A program made the position numbers and the translations under genes. A stretch of DNA of 64,000 bases from Delftia tsuruhatensis (GTDB lineage: Bacteria > Pseudomonadota > Gammaproteobacteria > Burkholderiales > Burkholderiaceae_C): positions 4,010,501 through 4,074,500 of the forward strand of contig NZ_LR813084.1 of the NCBI RefSeq assembly GCF_903815225.1, in the 5' to 3' direction. The notes under the pieces were generated by a model. That model ran no database searches. It was not told the DNA's origin and saw only the letters and a list, made by a program, of their open reading frames with translations. Numbering within the stretch: the stretch's first letter is position 1; every line of letters starts with the position of its first letter. Below are positions 23,781-31,902 of this stretch, piece by piece.

Positions 23781-25163
23781 CTAGATGATGCGCGAAAAAC
23801 GCGCCCGGTTCTTGTCCGCCTGCAGATACCGGTCGAACAGCATGGCCACGCCGCGCACGAAGTACCAGCCCATGGGCGTGACCTGGAAGCCCTCGTCGCT
23901 GATCTGCACCAGGCCCTTGTCCTGCAGATCCTCCAGCGCCGCCATCTCGGGCGCGAAATATTCGCGAAAGCCCAGCAGCCAGGCCTGCTCCATGGGCTCG
24001 AACAGCACGGCGCCCTGGCACATGATGGCCATGATGACGGCGCGGCGCACCAGGTCGTCGCGCGACAGCGCCAGGCCTCTCACCACGGGCAACTGGCCGG
24101 CGTCGATGGCGTCGTAGTACTCCTCCAGCGTCTTGGCGTTCTGGCTGTAGCTGGCTCCCACCTTGCCGATGGCCGACACGCCCAGCGCGATCAGGTCGCA
24201 GTCGGGCTGGGTGCTGTAGCCCTGGAAGTTGCGGTGCAGCCGCCCCTGGCGCTTGGCCACGGCCAGCGCATCCTCGGGCAACGCGAAGTGGTCCATGCCC
24301 ACATAGACATAGCCGCCGTCCATGAAAGCCGCGATGGAGCGCGAGAGCATGGCCAGCTTGTCGGCGCCCTGGGGCAGATCCTCGGAAGCGATACGCCGCT
24401 GCGGCTTGAAGCGCTCGGGCAGATGGGCGTAGGCGTACAGGGCGATGCGATCCGGCCGCAGCGCGTTGACCTGCGCCAGCGTGCGCTCGAAGGACTCGGG
24501 CGTCTGCCTGGGCAGGCCGTAGATCAGGTCCACATTGATGGAGGCAAAGCCCAGCCGGCGCGCGGCGGCCACCAGCTCGAACACCTGCGCGGCCGGCTGC
24601 ACGCGGTGCACGGCGATCTGCACCTGCTCGTCGAAGTCCTGCACGCCGAAGCTCAGGCGGTTGAAGCCCAGTTCCTTGAGCACCGCCAGGCGTTCGGCGG
24701 TGACGGTGCGTGGATCGACCTCGATGGAGTACTCCCCCCCGGCCTCCAGCCTGAAGTGCTCGCGCAGCAGGCCCATCAGCGTGCGCAGCTCCTCGTCCGA
24801 GAAGAAGGTGGGCGTGCCGCCGCCCAGGTGCAGCTGGCTGACGGCCTGGCCCTTGCCGCAGTGGGCGGTGTGCAGGGCGATCTCGCGGGCCAGGTAGTCC
24901 AGGTAGACCGCAGCACGGTCATGGTGGCGCGTGACGATCTTGTTGCAGGCGCAGTAGTAGCACAGCGATTCGCAGAACGGCACATGCACATACAGCGACA
25001 AAGGCATGGCACGTGCTGCGGTACTCGATTTGCGTTGTTGCAGCGCCAGGATATAGTCCTCTGCACCAAAGGCCTCCACGAAACGGTCGGCGGTGGGGAA
25101 CGAGGTGTATCGGGGCCCCGGTACGTCGAAGCGACGCAGCAGCTCTGGGGTGACAGCGGTCAT
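23781..25163 (-). CDS. hemN: Oxygen-independent coproporphyrinogen III oxidase HemN
   Basis: A 460-residue radical-SAM enzyme that decarboxylates coproporphyrinogen III to protoporphyrinogen IX without oxygen. The [4Fe-4S] cysteines are at Cys64, Cys68 and Cys71 in CESLCYYCAC, with Cys73 next to them, exactly as in E. coli HemN. LHLGGGTPTFFS (SAM binding), YSIEVDPRTVT and LSFGVQDFDEQVQ follow. The C-terminal HemN domain is complete, so this is a true HemN rather than the chaperone HemW. An FNR box lies 52 bases upstream of the start. Confidence 0.96.
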   Translation of the reverse strand: MTAVTPELLRRFDVPGPRYTSFPTADRFVEAFGAEDYILALQQRKSSTAARAMPLSLYVHVPFCESLCYYCACNKIVTRHHDRAAVYLDYLAREIALHTAHCGKGQAVSQLHLGGGTPTFFSDEELRTLMGLLREHFRLEAGGEYSIEVDPRTVTAERLAVLKELGFNRLSFGVQDFDEQVQIAVHRVQPAAQVFELVAAARRLGFASINVDLIYGLPRQTPESFERTLAQVNALRPDRIALYAYAHLPERFKPQRRIASEDLPQGADKLAMLSRSIAAFMDGGYVYVGMDHFALPEDALAVAKRQGRLHRNFQGYSTQPDCDLIALGVSAIGKVGASYSQNAKTLEEYYDAIDAGQLPVVRGLALSRDDLVRRAVIMAIMCQGAVLFEPMEQAWLLGFREYFAPEMAALEDLQDKGLVQISDEGFQVTPMGWYFVRGVAMLFDRYLQADKNRARFSRII

Positions 25164-25214
25164 GGGTTTTTTCCTCTAATACCTTGACTGTGCCGCAGGG
25201 CATCGGCCCCGTCC

Positions 25215-25228
25215 TTGACTCACATCAA
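25215..25228. promoter_or_regulatory. FNR box between hemN and fnr
   Basis: TTGAC-TCAC-ATCAA matches the consensus TTGAT-N4-ATCAA at 9 of 10 positions. Its centre (25221.5) lies exactly 32 bases from the centre of a GACAAT hexamer (25251-25256) facing fnr, which fits a class II promoter with the box at -41.5. The same box can serve hemN on the other strand. Confidence 0.82.
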
Positions 25229-25323
25229 GAGTTGTTTGAGGCACTGCTGCGACAATTTGATCCAACTCATCGCCATCCACGAGGTCACCACTGGCACGCC
25301 ACTGTGCCGCTGATGTTTACTCC

Positions 25324-26043
25324 ATGAACCTTCAGACCATCAAAGCCTCCTGCTCCAACTGCAACCTGCGCGAACTGTGCATGCCCATGGGGCTGGATGC
25401 CGAGCAGATGCAGCGCATCGACGACATCGTGGCCACGCGCCGCAAGGTCAAGCGCGGCGGCCTGCTGTTTCGCAACGGCGAGGCCTTCACCTCGCTGTAT
25501 GCCATCCGCACGGGCTTCTTCAAGACCTGCGTGGCCACCGAGGACGGTCGCGACCAGGTCACGGGCTTTCAGATGGCCGGCGAGATCATCGGGCTGGACG
25601 GCATCGTCAACGACCATCACACCTGCGATGCCGTGGCCCTGGAGGATGCCGAGGTCTGCGTCATGCCCTTCGACAAGCTCGAGCACCTGTCGCGCGAGGT
25701 CACGGCCCTGCAAAACCACGTGCACAAGGTCATGAGCCGCGAGATCGTGCGCGAGCACGGCGTCATGCTGCTGCTGGGCAGCATGCGCGCCGAGGAGCGC
25801 CTGGCCGCCTTCGTGCTCAACCTGGTGCAGCGCCTGCATGCACGCGGCTTTTCCAAGTCCGAGCTGGTGCTGCGCATGACGCGCGAGGAGATCGGCAGCT
25901 ACCTGGGCCTGAAGCTGGAGACCGTCAGCCGCACGTTCTCCAAGTTCGCCGAGGAGAACATCATCGAGGTGCGCCAGCGCCACCTGCGCATCCTGGACAC
26001 GGATGCGCTCAAGCGCATCGTCAACAGCCAGCAATGCCAGTAG
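25324..26043 (+). CDS. fnr: FNR/ANR-type oxygen-sensing transcriptional regulator
   Basis: A 239-residue CRP-family regulator. The [4Fe-4S] ligands are Cys10, Cys13, Cys19 and Cys101, with spacing matching E. coli FNR. A cyclic-nucleotide-like sensor domain spans about residues 25-140 and an HTH at about 185-205 (EEIGSYLGLKLETVSRTFSKF) carries the E-x2-SR recognition residues of FNR, so it should bind TTGAT-N4-ATCAA. It controls the oxidase genes, hemN and probably its own promoter in response to low oxygen. There is no tight downstream gene; a terminator follows. Confidence 0.95.
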   Translation: MNLQTIKASCSNCNLRELCMPMGLDAEQMQRIDDIVATRRKVKRGGLLFRNGEAFTSLYAIRTGFFKTCVATEDGRDQVTGFQMAGEIIGLDGIVNDHHTCDAVALEDAEVCVMPFDKLEHLSREVTALQNHVHKVMSREIVREHGVMLLLGSMRAEERLAAFVLNLVQRLHARGFSKSELVLRMTREEIGSYLGLKLETVSRTFSKFAEENIIEVRQRHLRILDTDALKRIVNSQQCQ

Positions 26044-26074
26044 GGCATGCCAGACGCCCCTTGCGGAAATGATG

Positions 26075-26096
26075 AAGGCCCGCGAAAGCGGGCCTT
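26075..26096. terminator. Hairpin terminator between fnr and the cco cluster
   Basis: Arms AAGGCCCGC (26075-26083) and GCGGGCCTT (26088-26096) enclose a GAAA tetraloop, 31 bases after the fnr stop. The following T-poor tract makes it a moderate terminator for fnr, and it may also serve the convergent membrane-protein gene. Confidence 0.7.
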
Positions 26097-26125
26097 GTTG
26101 CTTGCGGGGTGACCAGGGGAGCGGA

Positions 26126-26413
26126 TCAGTCGCGTCCCAGTCCCTGCAGGGCCAGATCCGGGTCGGGCTCGGAGACGATGCCGTCGTTGAGGTCGCGTGC
26201 CGAGCGGCCCAGCATGATGGTCATGAGGCTGGACAGCATGGTCACGGCCCAGAACGCGAAGAAGGCCAGCGTATAGATCCCCTGGCGGGACCAGCCCAGG
26301 TCGCCGAGCCAGTGCAGCTCCAGCGGGTCCACGAAGGCAAAGACCAGCATCTCCATCACGGCGGCCGCCAGGAAGGCAGGCCAGGCAATCCACATCCAGC
26401 GTTGGGCCAACAT
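26126..26413 (-). CDS. Small two-helix membrane protein at the end of the cco cluster
   Basis: A 95-residue protein with two strong hydrophobic helices (roughly residues 7-28 and 46-68) joined by an acidic loop (FVDPLELHWLGDLGWS) and a polar C-terminal tail (RSARDLNDGIVSEPDPDL). The start at 26413 begins MLAQRWMWIAW. I do not recognise the family. It is the last gene in the direction of the cbb3 assembly genes, but a terminator-like hairpin after ccoH separates it, so it may have its own promoter. Confidence 0.6.
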   Translation of the reverse strand: MLAQRWMWIAWPAFLAAAVMEMLVFAFVDPLELHWLGDLGWSRQGIYTLAFFAFWAVTMLSSLMTIMLGRSARDLNDGIVSEPDPDLALQGLGRD

Positions 26414-26550
26414 CAGCGATCTCCTTGGGCTGTCGAGGGGCACGTTGATTGTGCGCCCCGCCAAAGCATGCCGCCAAGCCCCACGCAGCCCCGCCGGCCT
26501 GTAGGAAACCCTCACCCGTCGCGCATGCCGGAGACGGGGTTCACCATGCA

Positions 26551-26572
26551 AAAAAAGGCCGCATTGCGGCCT
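26551..26572 (-). terminator. Terminator after ccoH
   Basis: A GGCCGC / GCGGCC stem with an ATT loop (26557-26572) is followed on the minus strand by a run of T (complement of the A-tract ending at 26556). It lies 20 bases past the ccoH stop. Confidence 0.75.
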
Positions 26573-26592
26573 CCTGCAAGGATGCGCGGCGT

Positions 26593-26907
26593 TCAGCGGT
26601 CCGTGGGGTGGTCGTACGCCGGCGTGGCCGCATGGTTGCGGCCTGTGACGGCGGGCGCCAGGCTCTTGGGAACTTCGCGCGCGCCGCCTGCACGTTCATT
26701 GATCTCGATGCCGTTGCGGTAGTAGTCGGGGTCGATCACGGGGTCGGCCCCATTGATCGCGATGATGGCCGTGACCACGCCGGCCACCACCACGGCGGCC
26801 GGACCGGCCACCACGAGCCAGACATGGGCGAACTTCCACCAGGGCTTGCCGGCGTCCGGGTGCGGAGCGGACGGGGCGGCCGAAGGGACTGCGGGACTCG
26901 AAGACAT
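26593..26907 (-). CDS. ccoH: FixH/CcoH-family cbb3 oxidase assembly protein
   Basis: A 104-residue protein with one N-terminal helix (FAHVWLVVAGPAAVVVAGVVTAIIAI, about residues 26-52) and a conserved post-helix motif (DPVIDPDYYRNGIEINE) that is diagnostic of FixH/CcoH in betaproteobacteria. CcoH supports late assembly and stability of the cbb3 oxidase. AGAGG six bases before the ATG at 26907 supports this start over an upstream one. It follows ccoG by 57 bases. Confidence 0.85.
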   Translation of the reverse strand: MSSSPAVPSAAPSAPHPDAGKPWWKFAHVWLVVAGPAAVVVAGVVTAIIAINGADPVIDPDYYRNGIEINERAGGAREVPKSLAPAVTGRNHAATPAYDHPTDR

Positions 26908-26964
26908 GGGAAACCTCTTTCTTTCAAGCGGCACACGCGGCATGCGCCGCGCGTTCCGGGAACA

Positions 26965-28434
26965 TTACCTGGGAACCAGGAAGACCGCCTTCTCGGACGC
27001 CCGGCCCGCACCTGCCGCCACGGCATCGATGTCGAAGAATACGGTGTGCGAGCCCGGCTCGGCGGAACCGTAGGGAATCTGCAGGCGCGCCGCGATGCCG
27101 CGCGTCTCGGCGGGGCCGACCTCGACCTCCTGCTCCGAGGCCAGCTCCAGGCCGTCCAGGCCGTGGGCGCTGATGCGGTAGCGCTGGGCCTGCTCGGTGG
27201 CGTTCATGATCTGCAGGCGGTAGACATTCTCCAGCTTGCCGCCCGCGACGATGCGCGACAGCGAGGCCCGGTCGCGGATCACGTCCACCTTGACCGACTG
27301 GCGCAGCGCCAGGCTCACGATCATGGCCGTGCTCAGGCCGACCAGCACGGCCGAGTAGATCAGCACGCGGGGCCGGAAGATGCGGCGCAGCACCTGGGCG
27401 CGCCGCCAGGCACCGGCCATGGCGTTCTGCGTGGTCAGGCGGATCAGGCCGCGCGGGTACTCCATCCTGTCCATGATGGAGTTGCAGGCGTCTATGCACA
27501 GGCCGCAGCCTATGCACTCGTATTGCAGGCCGTTGCGGATGTCGATGCCCACGGGGCAGACCTGCACGCACATCTTGCAGTCGATGCAGTCGCCCAGGCC
27601 CTGGGCCTTGTGGTCCACCTTCTTGGTGCGCGGCGCGCGCGGCTCGCCACGGCCCGTGTCGTAGCTGACGATCATCGTGTCCTTGTCGAACATGGCGCTC
27701 TGAAAGCGCGCATAGGGACACATGTACTTGCAGACCTGCTCGCGCATGTAGCCCGCATTGCCATAGGTGGCGAAGCCGTAGAACAGCACCCAGAATATCT
27801 GCCAGCTGCCCTGCAGCGCCAGCAGCTCGGCTCCCAGTTCGCGGATGGGCACGAAATAGCCCACGAAGGTGAAGCCCGTCCACAGCGCGATGGCGATCCA
27901 CAGGAACTGCTTGAGCAACTTCTTCCAGAGCTTCTCGAAGGTCCAGCCGTTCTTGTCCAGGCGCATGCGGGCACTGCGGTCGCCTTCGACCTTGCGCTCC
28001 ACCCACATGAAGATCTCGGTATAGACGGTCTGCGGGCAGGAGAAACCGCACCACAGGCGCCCGGCCACGGCCGTGAACAGGAACAGCGCCAGCGCCGAGA
28101 CGATCAGCAGCCCGGCCAGGTAGATGAAGTCCTGGGGGTACAGCACCAGCCCGAACAGGTAAAAGCGCCGAGCGCCCAGGTCGAACAGCACCATCTGGCG
28201 CTGCCCCCACTCCAGCCAGGGCAGGCCGTAGAAAACCAGTTGCGTGAGAAACACCAGGGCCCAGCGCCAGCGTGCGAACACCCCGCTGATGGAGCGTGCG
28301 TAGACCTTCTTCTCGGACTCGAACATCGACACCAGCTGGTCCGGATCGGGTGTGGCCGACCCATGCGCAGCCGGCGTGATCGGAATGACTTTGCGGGGAG
28401 GCTTCCCGGCGTCATCGCCGCTCTCGGGCTTCAT
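26965..28434 (-). CDS. ccoG: cbb3 oxidase accessory iron-sulfur protein CcoG/FixG
   Basis: A 489-residue membrane protein with about five helices and ferredoxin-type cysteine clusters: CGFSCPQ, CKYMCPYAR, CIDCKMCVQVCPVG and CIGCGLCIDACN. CcoG is a Cu(II) reductase that supplies Cu(I) for the CcoN binuclear centre. The C-terminal ~130 residues form an Ig-like periplasmic domain typical of FixG. A terminator-like hairpin separates it from ccoP, so its expression may partly depend on read-through. Confidence 0.95.
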   Translation of the reverse strand: MKPESGDDAGKPPRKVIPITPAAHGSATPDPDQLVSMFESEKKVYARSISGVFARWRWALVFLTQLVFYGLPWLEWGQRQMVLFDLGARRFYLFGLVLYPQDFIYLAGLLIVSALALFLFTAVAGRLWCGFSCPQTVYTEIFMWVERKVEGDRSARMRLDKNGWTFEKLWKKLLKQFLWIAIALWTGFTFVGYFVPIRELGAELLALQGSWQIFWVLFYGFATYGNAGYMREQVCKYMCPYARFQSAMFDKDTMIVSYDTGRGEPRAPRTKKVDHKAQGLGDCIDCKMCVQVCPVGIDIRNGLQYECIGCGLCIDACNSIMDRMEYPRGLIRLTTQNAMAGAWRRAQVLRRIFRPRVLIYSAVLVGLSTAMIVSLALRQSVKVDVIRDRASLSRIVAGGKLENVYRLQIMNATEQAQRYRISAHGLDGLELASEQEVEVGPAETRGIAARLQIPYGSAEPGSHTVFFDIDAVAAGAGRASEKAVFLVPR

Positions 28435-28479
28435 GGTGGGTTCCTTTGTTTTTTTGAAATATCTGAAAACTCAAAAGCC

Positions 28480-28506
28480 AAAAAAGGCGGCGCCGGGGCA
28501 CCGCCT
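28480..28506 (-). terminator. Terminator between ccoP and ccoG
   Basis: On the minus strand GGCGGTGCC and GGCGCCGCC form a GC-rich stem-loop (28486-28506) followed by six T residues. It lies just past the ccoP stop (28517) and would lower transcription into ccoG and ccoH. Confidence 0.78.
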
Positions 28507-28516
28507 TCTTCATCTT

Positions 28517-29434
28517 TTACTGCGCCGGGGCGCCGTCCTTGTGGGACATGCCCCAGACGTAGGAAGCAAGCACCGCGATCTGCGCCTCGGTCAGCTTGTC
28601 CTTCTGGGCCGGCATCTCGTTGTGCTTGCCGTTGTTGATCATGGCCGTGATGGCCGCCTCGCCCCAGCCGTGCAGCCAGATGTCGTCGGTCAGGTTGGGC
28701 GCGCCCAGGGCCTGGTTGCCCTTGCCGTCCATGCCATGGCAGGCCGCGCAGGCCGTGAACTTGGACTTGCCCAGCGAGGCCTTGAGCGAGTCGTGCGGGC
28801 TGCCCGACAGGCTCAGCACATAGTGCGAGAGATTGCGCACGTCATCAGGCGTGCCCACGGCGGCGGCCATGGGAGGCATGATGCCGACGCGCCCGCCCGT
28901 GATGGTTTCCCGGATCTTCTCGGGCGTGCCGCCATGCAGCCAGTCGCCATCGGTCAGATTGGGGAAGCTCTTGCCACCGCGCGCATCCGAGCCGTGGCAC
29001 TGTGCGCAGTTGTTCATGAACAGGCGCTCGCCGATGGCCATGGCCTGGGGATCCTTGGCCATTTCCTCGGTGGACATGCTCGTGAACTTGGCGTACAGCG
29101 GCTCCAGGTCCGCGCGGGCCTTGGCCATCTCGTTCTCATAGGCGCCCAGCTGCGACCAGCCCAGCTTGCCCGCGAACGAGCCCAGGCCCGGGTAGGCCGC
29201 CAGGTAGGCGAAGCCGAACACCGAGGTGATGATGAACAGCCACATCCACCACTTGGGCATGGGGTTGTTCAGCTCGCGCAGGTCCTCGTCCCAGACGTGG
29301 CCCGTGGTGTTGTCGGCGGAGGGGACCACCTTCTTGCGCGCGGTGAGATACAGCAGCAGCAGGCAGCCGATGATGCCGCCCAGCGTGATCGCCGTGACGT
29401 AGATCGACCAGAAGTTGTTTACGAAATCGCTCAT
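28517..29434 (-). CDS. ccoP: cbb3 cytochrome c oxidase subunit III CcoP (dihaem cytochrome c)
   Basis: A 305-residue protein with two N-terminal helices (about residues 8-32 and 62-82), the N-terminal CcoP domain (NNPMPKWWMWLF) and two cytochrome c domains with haem motifs CAQCH (143-147) and CAACH (229-233). Axial-ligand Met residues are visible in GIMPPMAAA and NEMPAQKDK. CcoP brings electrons to the CcoO-CcoN core. It lies 27 bases after ccoQ. Confidence 0.97.
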   Translation of the reverse strand: MSDFVNNFWSIYVTAITLGGIIGCLLLLYLTARKKVVPSADNTTGHVWDEDLRELNNPMPKWWMWLFIITSVFGFAYLAAYPGLGSFAGKLGWSQLGAYENEMAKARADLEPLYAKFTSMSTEEMAKDPQAMAIGERLFMNNCAQCHGSDARGGKSFPNLTDGDWLHGGTPEKIRETITGGRVGIMPPMAAAVGTPDDVRNLSHYVLSLSGSPHDSLKASLGKSKFTACAACHGMDGKGNQALGAPNLTDDIWLHGWGEAAITAMINNGKHNEMPAQKDKLTEAQIAVLASYVWGMSHKDGAPAQ

Positions 29435-29461
29435 GGGAAGTTCTCGTTCTGGTGGAGGGAC

Positions 29462-29599
29462 TCAGTCTTGCTCGAACGGCAACTGGGCGGCCTCGTCGAA
29501 ACGCGCCTGGTTGCGGCGGGCGAACGCCCACCACCAGATGCCGATGAAGCAGGCCAGAGAGGCCAGCGTGGCCACGATGCGCATGGTGGTGATGTCCAT
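29462..29599 (-). CDS. ccoQ: cbb3 oxidase small subunit CcoQ
   Basis: A 45-residue protein with one membrane helix (MRIVATLASLACFIGIWWWAF) followed by a polar tail (RRNQARFDEAAQLPFEQD), the standard CcoQ/FixQ layout. GGAG with nine bases to the ATG supports the start. CcoQ stabilises the complex between CcoP and the CcoNO core. The gene is easily missed because of its size; its place between ccoO and ccoP is decisive. Confidence 0.92.
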   Translation of the reverse strand: MDITTMRIVATLASLACFIGIWWWAFARRNQARFDEAAQLPFEQD

Positions 29600-29610
29600 G
29601 TCGCTCTCCT

Positions 29611-30243
29611 TTACTTGACCGAACGGCCCAGCACCTGCAGGTAGGCGATGACGGCTTCCATTTCCGTCTTGCCCTTGACCTGTTCGGCGGCGCCGCTGAT
29701 TTCCTCGTCGCTGTAGGGCACGCCCACCTTGCGCAGCGCGCCCATGTGCCGGGCAACCACGGTGTCGTCCACCTTGTTCTTCTCCAGCCAGGGATACGCG
29801 GGCATGTTGGACTCGGGCACCACGTCGCGCGGGTTGTTCAGGTGGATGCGATGCCATTCATCGCTGTACTTGCCACCCACGCGGTGCAGGTCCGGGCCCG
29901 TGCGCTTGGAGCCCCACTGGAAGGGGTGGTCGTAGACGAACTCCCCTGCCACCGAGTAGTGGCCATAGCGCATGGTCTCGGCGCGGAAGGGACGGATCAT
30001 CTGCGAGTGGCAGTTGTAGCAACCCTCGCGCAGATAGACATCGCGGCCCATCAGCTGCAAGGGCGTGTAGGGCTTGAGGCCCGCCACGGCCTCGGTCGTG
30101 GACTTCTGGAAGAACAGCGGAACGATTTCCACCAGCCCGCCGACGGCGACCACCAGCAGGGTCAGCACGATCAGCAGGAAGTTGTTGGTTTCCACCTTCT
30201 CGTGGGAAAAGCTCTTGGGAGCGGTATGGTTGTGATCGGACAT
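29611..30243 (-). CDS. ccoO: cbb3 cytochrome c oxidase subunit II CcoO (monohaem cytochrome c)
   Basis: A 210-residue protein with one N-terminal helix (about residues 21-43, [23 protein letters not shown]) and one haem motif CYNCH (75-79) in [15 protein letters not shown]. The methionine ligand is in [10 protein letters not shown]. Other FixO marks are [16 protein letters not shown]. It passes electrons from CcoP to haem b in CcoN. The gap to ccoN is 19 bases. Confidence 0.97.
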   Translation of the reverse strand: MSDHNHTAPKSFSHEKVETNNFLLIVLTLLVVAVGGLVEIVPLFFQKSTTEAVAGLKPYTPLQLMGRDVYLREGCYNCHSQMIRPFRAETMRYGHYSVAGEFVYDHPFQWGSKRTGPDLHRVGGKYSDEWHRIHLNNPRDVVPESNMPAYPWLEKNKVDDTVVARHMGALRKVGVPYSDEEISGAAEQVKGKTEMEAVIAYLQVLGRSVK

Positions 30244-30262
30244 GAGTAATGCTCCTAGACGC

Positions 30263-31699
30263 TCAGGCGTGGGCCACGACGGCAGGCACGGCCACCTTCA
30301 CCGAACGACCCGAGATCGCGGTCTTCCAGGTGTTCCACAGCATCACCAGCATGCCGCCCAGGTACAGCAGGCCACCGGCCACGCGGATCACGTAGAACGG
30401 ATAGCTGGCCTTGACGCTTTCGACGAAGGTGTAGGTCAGCGTGCCATCGGGATTGACGGCGCGCCACATCAGGCCCTGCATCACACCGGCGATCCACATC
30501 GCGGCGATGTACAGCACGATGCCGATGGTGGCCATCCAGAAGTGCAGCTCGATGGCGCCCACCGAGTACATCCTGGTCTTGCCGAACAGGCGCGGGATCA
30601 GGTAGTACAGGGAGCCCATGGTGATCAGGCCCACCCAGCCCAGGGCGCCCGAGTGCACGTGGCCCACGGTCCAGTCGGTGTAGTGCGACAGCGCGTTGAC
30701 GGTCTTGATCGACATCATCGGGCCCTCGAACGTGGACATGCCGTAGAACGACAGGGACACGATCAGGAAGCGCAGGATGGGGTCGTCGCGCAGCTTGTGC
30801 CAGGCGCCCGACAGCGTCATCACGCCGTTGATCATGCCGCCCCAGCTGGGAGCCAGCAGGATCAGCGAGAACACCATGCCCACGGACTGCGTCCAGTCGG
30901 GCAGCGCGGTGTAGTGCAGATGGTGGGGGCCCGCCCACATGTAGGTGAAGATCAGCGCCCAGAAGTGGACGATGGACAGGCGGTAGCTGTAGACCGGGCG
31001 GCCGGCCTGCTTGGGGATGAAGTAATACATCATGCCCAGGAAGCCCGCGGTCAGGAAGAAGCCCACGGCGTTGTGACCGTACCACCATTGCACCATGGCG
31101 TCCTGCACGCCCGCATAGGCCGAGTAGCTCTTCATCCAGCCGGCCGGGATGGCCGCGCTGTTGACGATGTGCAGCAGGGCCACGGCGATGATGAAGGCGC
31201 CGAAGAACCAGTTGGCCACATAGATGTGGCGGACCTTGCGGATGCCGATGGTCCCGAAGAACACGATGGCATACGAGACCCAGGTGACGGCGATCAGCAG
31301 GTCGATCGGCCATTCCAGCTCGGCGTACTCCTTGCCCTGGGTATAGCCCAGCGGCAGGCTGATCGCGGCGGCCACGATGACCAGCTGCCAGCCCCAGAAC
31401 GTCAGGCTCGCCAGCTTGGGCATGAACAGCCGCGTCTGGCAGGTGCGCTGCACCACGTAGTAGCTGGTTGCGAACAGCGCCGACCCGCCGAAGGCGAAGA
31501 TCACGGCGTTCGTGTGCAGCGGACGCAGGCGTCCGTAGCTCAGCCATGGAATGCCGAAGTTGAGTTCCGGCCAGGCCAGCTGCGAGGCGATCAACACCCC
31601 GACAGCCATGCCCACCACCCCCCAGACGACGGCCATGATAGAGAACTGCCTTACGACGGAATCGTCGTAATAGACAGCCTTGTTATTTGAACTTTCCAT
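30263..31699 (-). CDS. ccoN: cbb3 cytochrome c oxidase subunit I CcoN
   Basis: A 478-residue haem-copper oxidase catalytic subunit with about twelve helices. Histidine ligands are visible in [43 protein letters not shown] and [14 protein letters not shown]. The tyrosine used for the His-Tyr cross-link lies in the [13 protein letters not shown] segment. It reduces oxygen with high affinity at the inner membrane. An FNR box lies 54 bases upstream of the start, so expression should rise at low oxygen. Confidence 0.98.
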   Translation of the reverse strand: MESSNNKAVYYDDSVVRQFSIMAVVWGVVGMAVGVLIASQLAWPELNFGIPWLSYGRLRPLHTNAVIFAFGGSALFATSYYVVQRTCQTRLFMPKLASLTFWGWQLVIVAAAISLPLGYTQGKEYAELEWPIDLLIAVTWVSYAIVFFGTIGIRKVRHIYVANWFFGAFIIAVALLHIVNSAAIPAGWMKSYSAYAGVQDAMVQWWYGHNAVGFFLTAGFLGMMYYFIPKQAGRPVYSYRLSIVHFWALIFTYMWAGPHHLHYTALPDWTQSVGMVFSLILLAPSWGGMINGVMTLSGAWHKLRDDPILRFLIVSLSFYGMSTFEGPMMSIKTVNALSHYTDWTVGHVHSGALGWVGLITMGSLYYLIPRLFGKTRMYSVGAIELHFWMATIGIVLYIAAMWIAGVMQGLMWRAVNPDGTLTYTFVESVKASYPFYVIRVAGGLLYLGGMLVMLWNTWKTAISGRSVKVAVPAVVAHA

Positions 31700-31752
31700 C
31701 GTGCACCCCTTAGATTGCTATCAAAGTGTTACTTTCTTCGCTGTCGGGCGTG

Positions 31753-31766
31753 TTGACCCACGTCAA
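31753..31766. promoter_or_regulatory. FNR box upstream of ccoNOQP
   Basis: TTGAC-CCAC-GTCAA is a perfect inverted repeat matching TTGAT-N4-ATCAA at 8 of 10 positions. It lies 54 bases upstream of ccoN and overlaps the stop codon of ccoS (31763-31765). The -10 hexamer at the class II distance (complement of 31725-31730) is weak (3 of 6 matches). Confidence 0.78.
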
Positions 31767-31900
31767 TCGTCCCGAAGAATGCGTTCGCCCTCTTGTTCCA
31801 CGCTCTCGAACTGCCCGCGATACACGGCCCACCACAGGGCCGCGAGGATGGCCAGCACCAGCACCACCGACAGCGGGATCAGCAAATAGAGAATGTCCAT
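31763..31900 (-). CDS. ccoS: cbb3 oxidase maturation protein CcoS
   Basis: A 45-residue protein: MDILYLLIPLSVVLVLAILA forms one membrane helix, followed by LWWAVYRGQFESVEQEGERI, a polar tail with the conserved GQFE / LE-EGERIL pattern of CcoS/FixS. CcoS is needed to insert cofactors into CcoN. It sits two bases after ccoI, as in most fixGHIS-type clusters. The stop codon lies inside the FNR box of ccoN, an unusually tight arrangement. Confidence 0.92.
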   Translation of the reverse strand: MDILYLLIPLSVVLVLAILAALWWAVYRGQFESVEQEGERILRDD

Positions 31901-31902
31901 GT

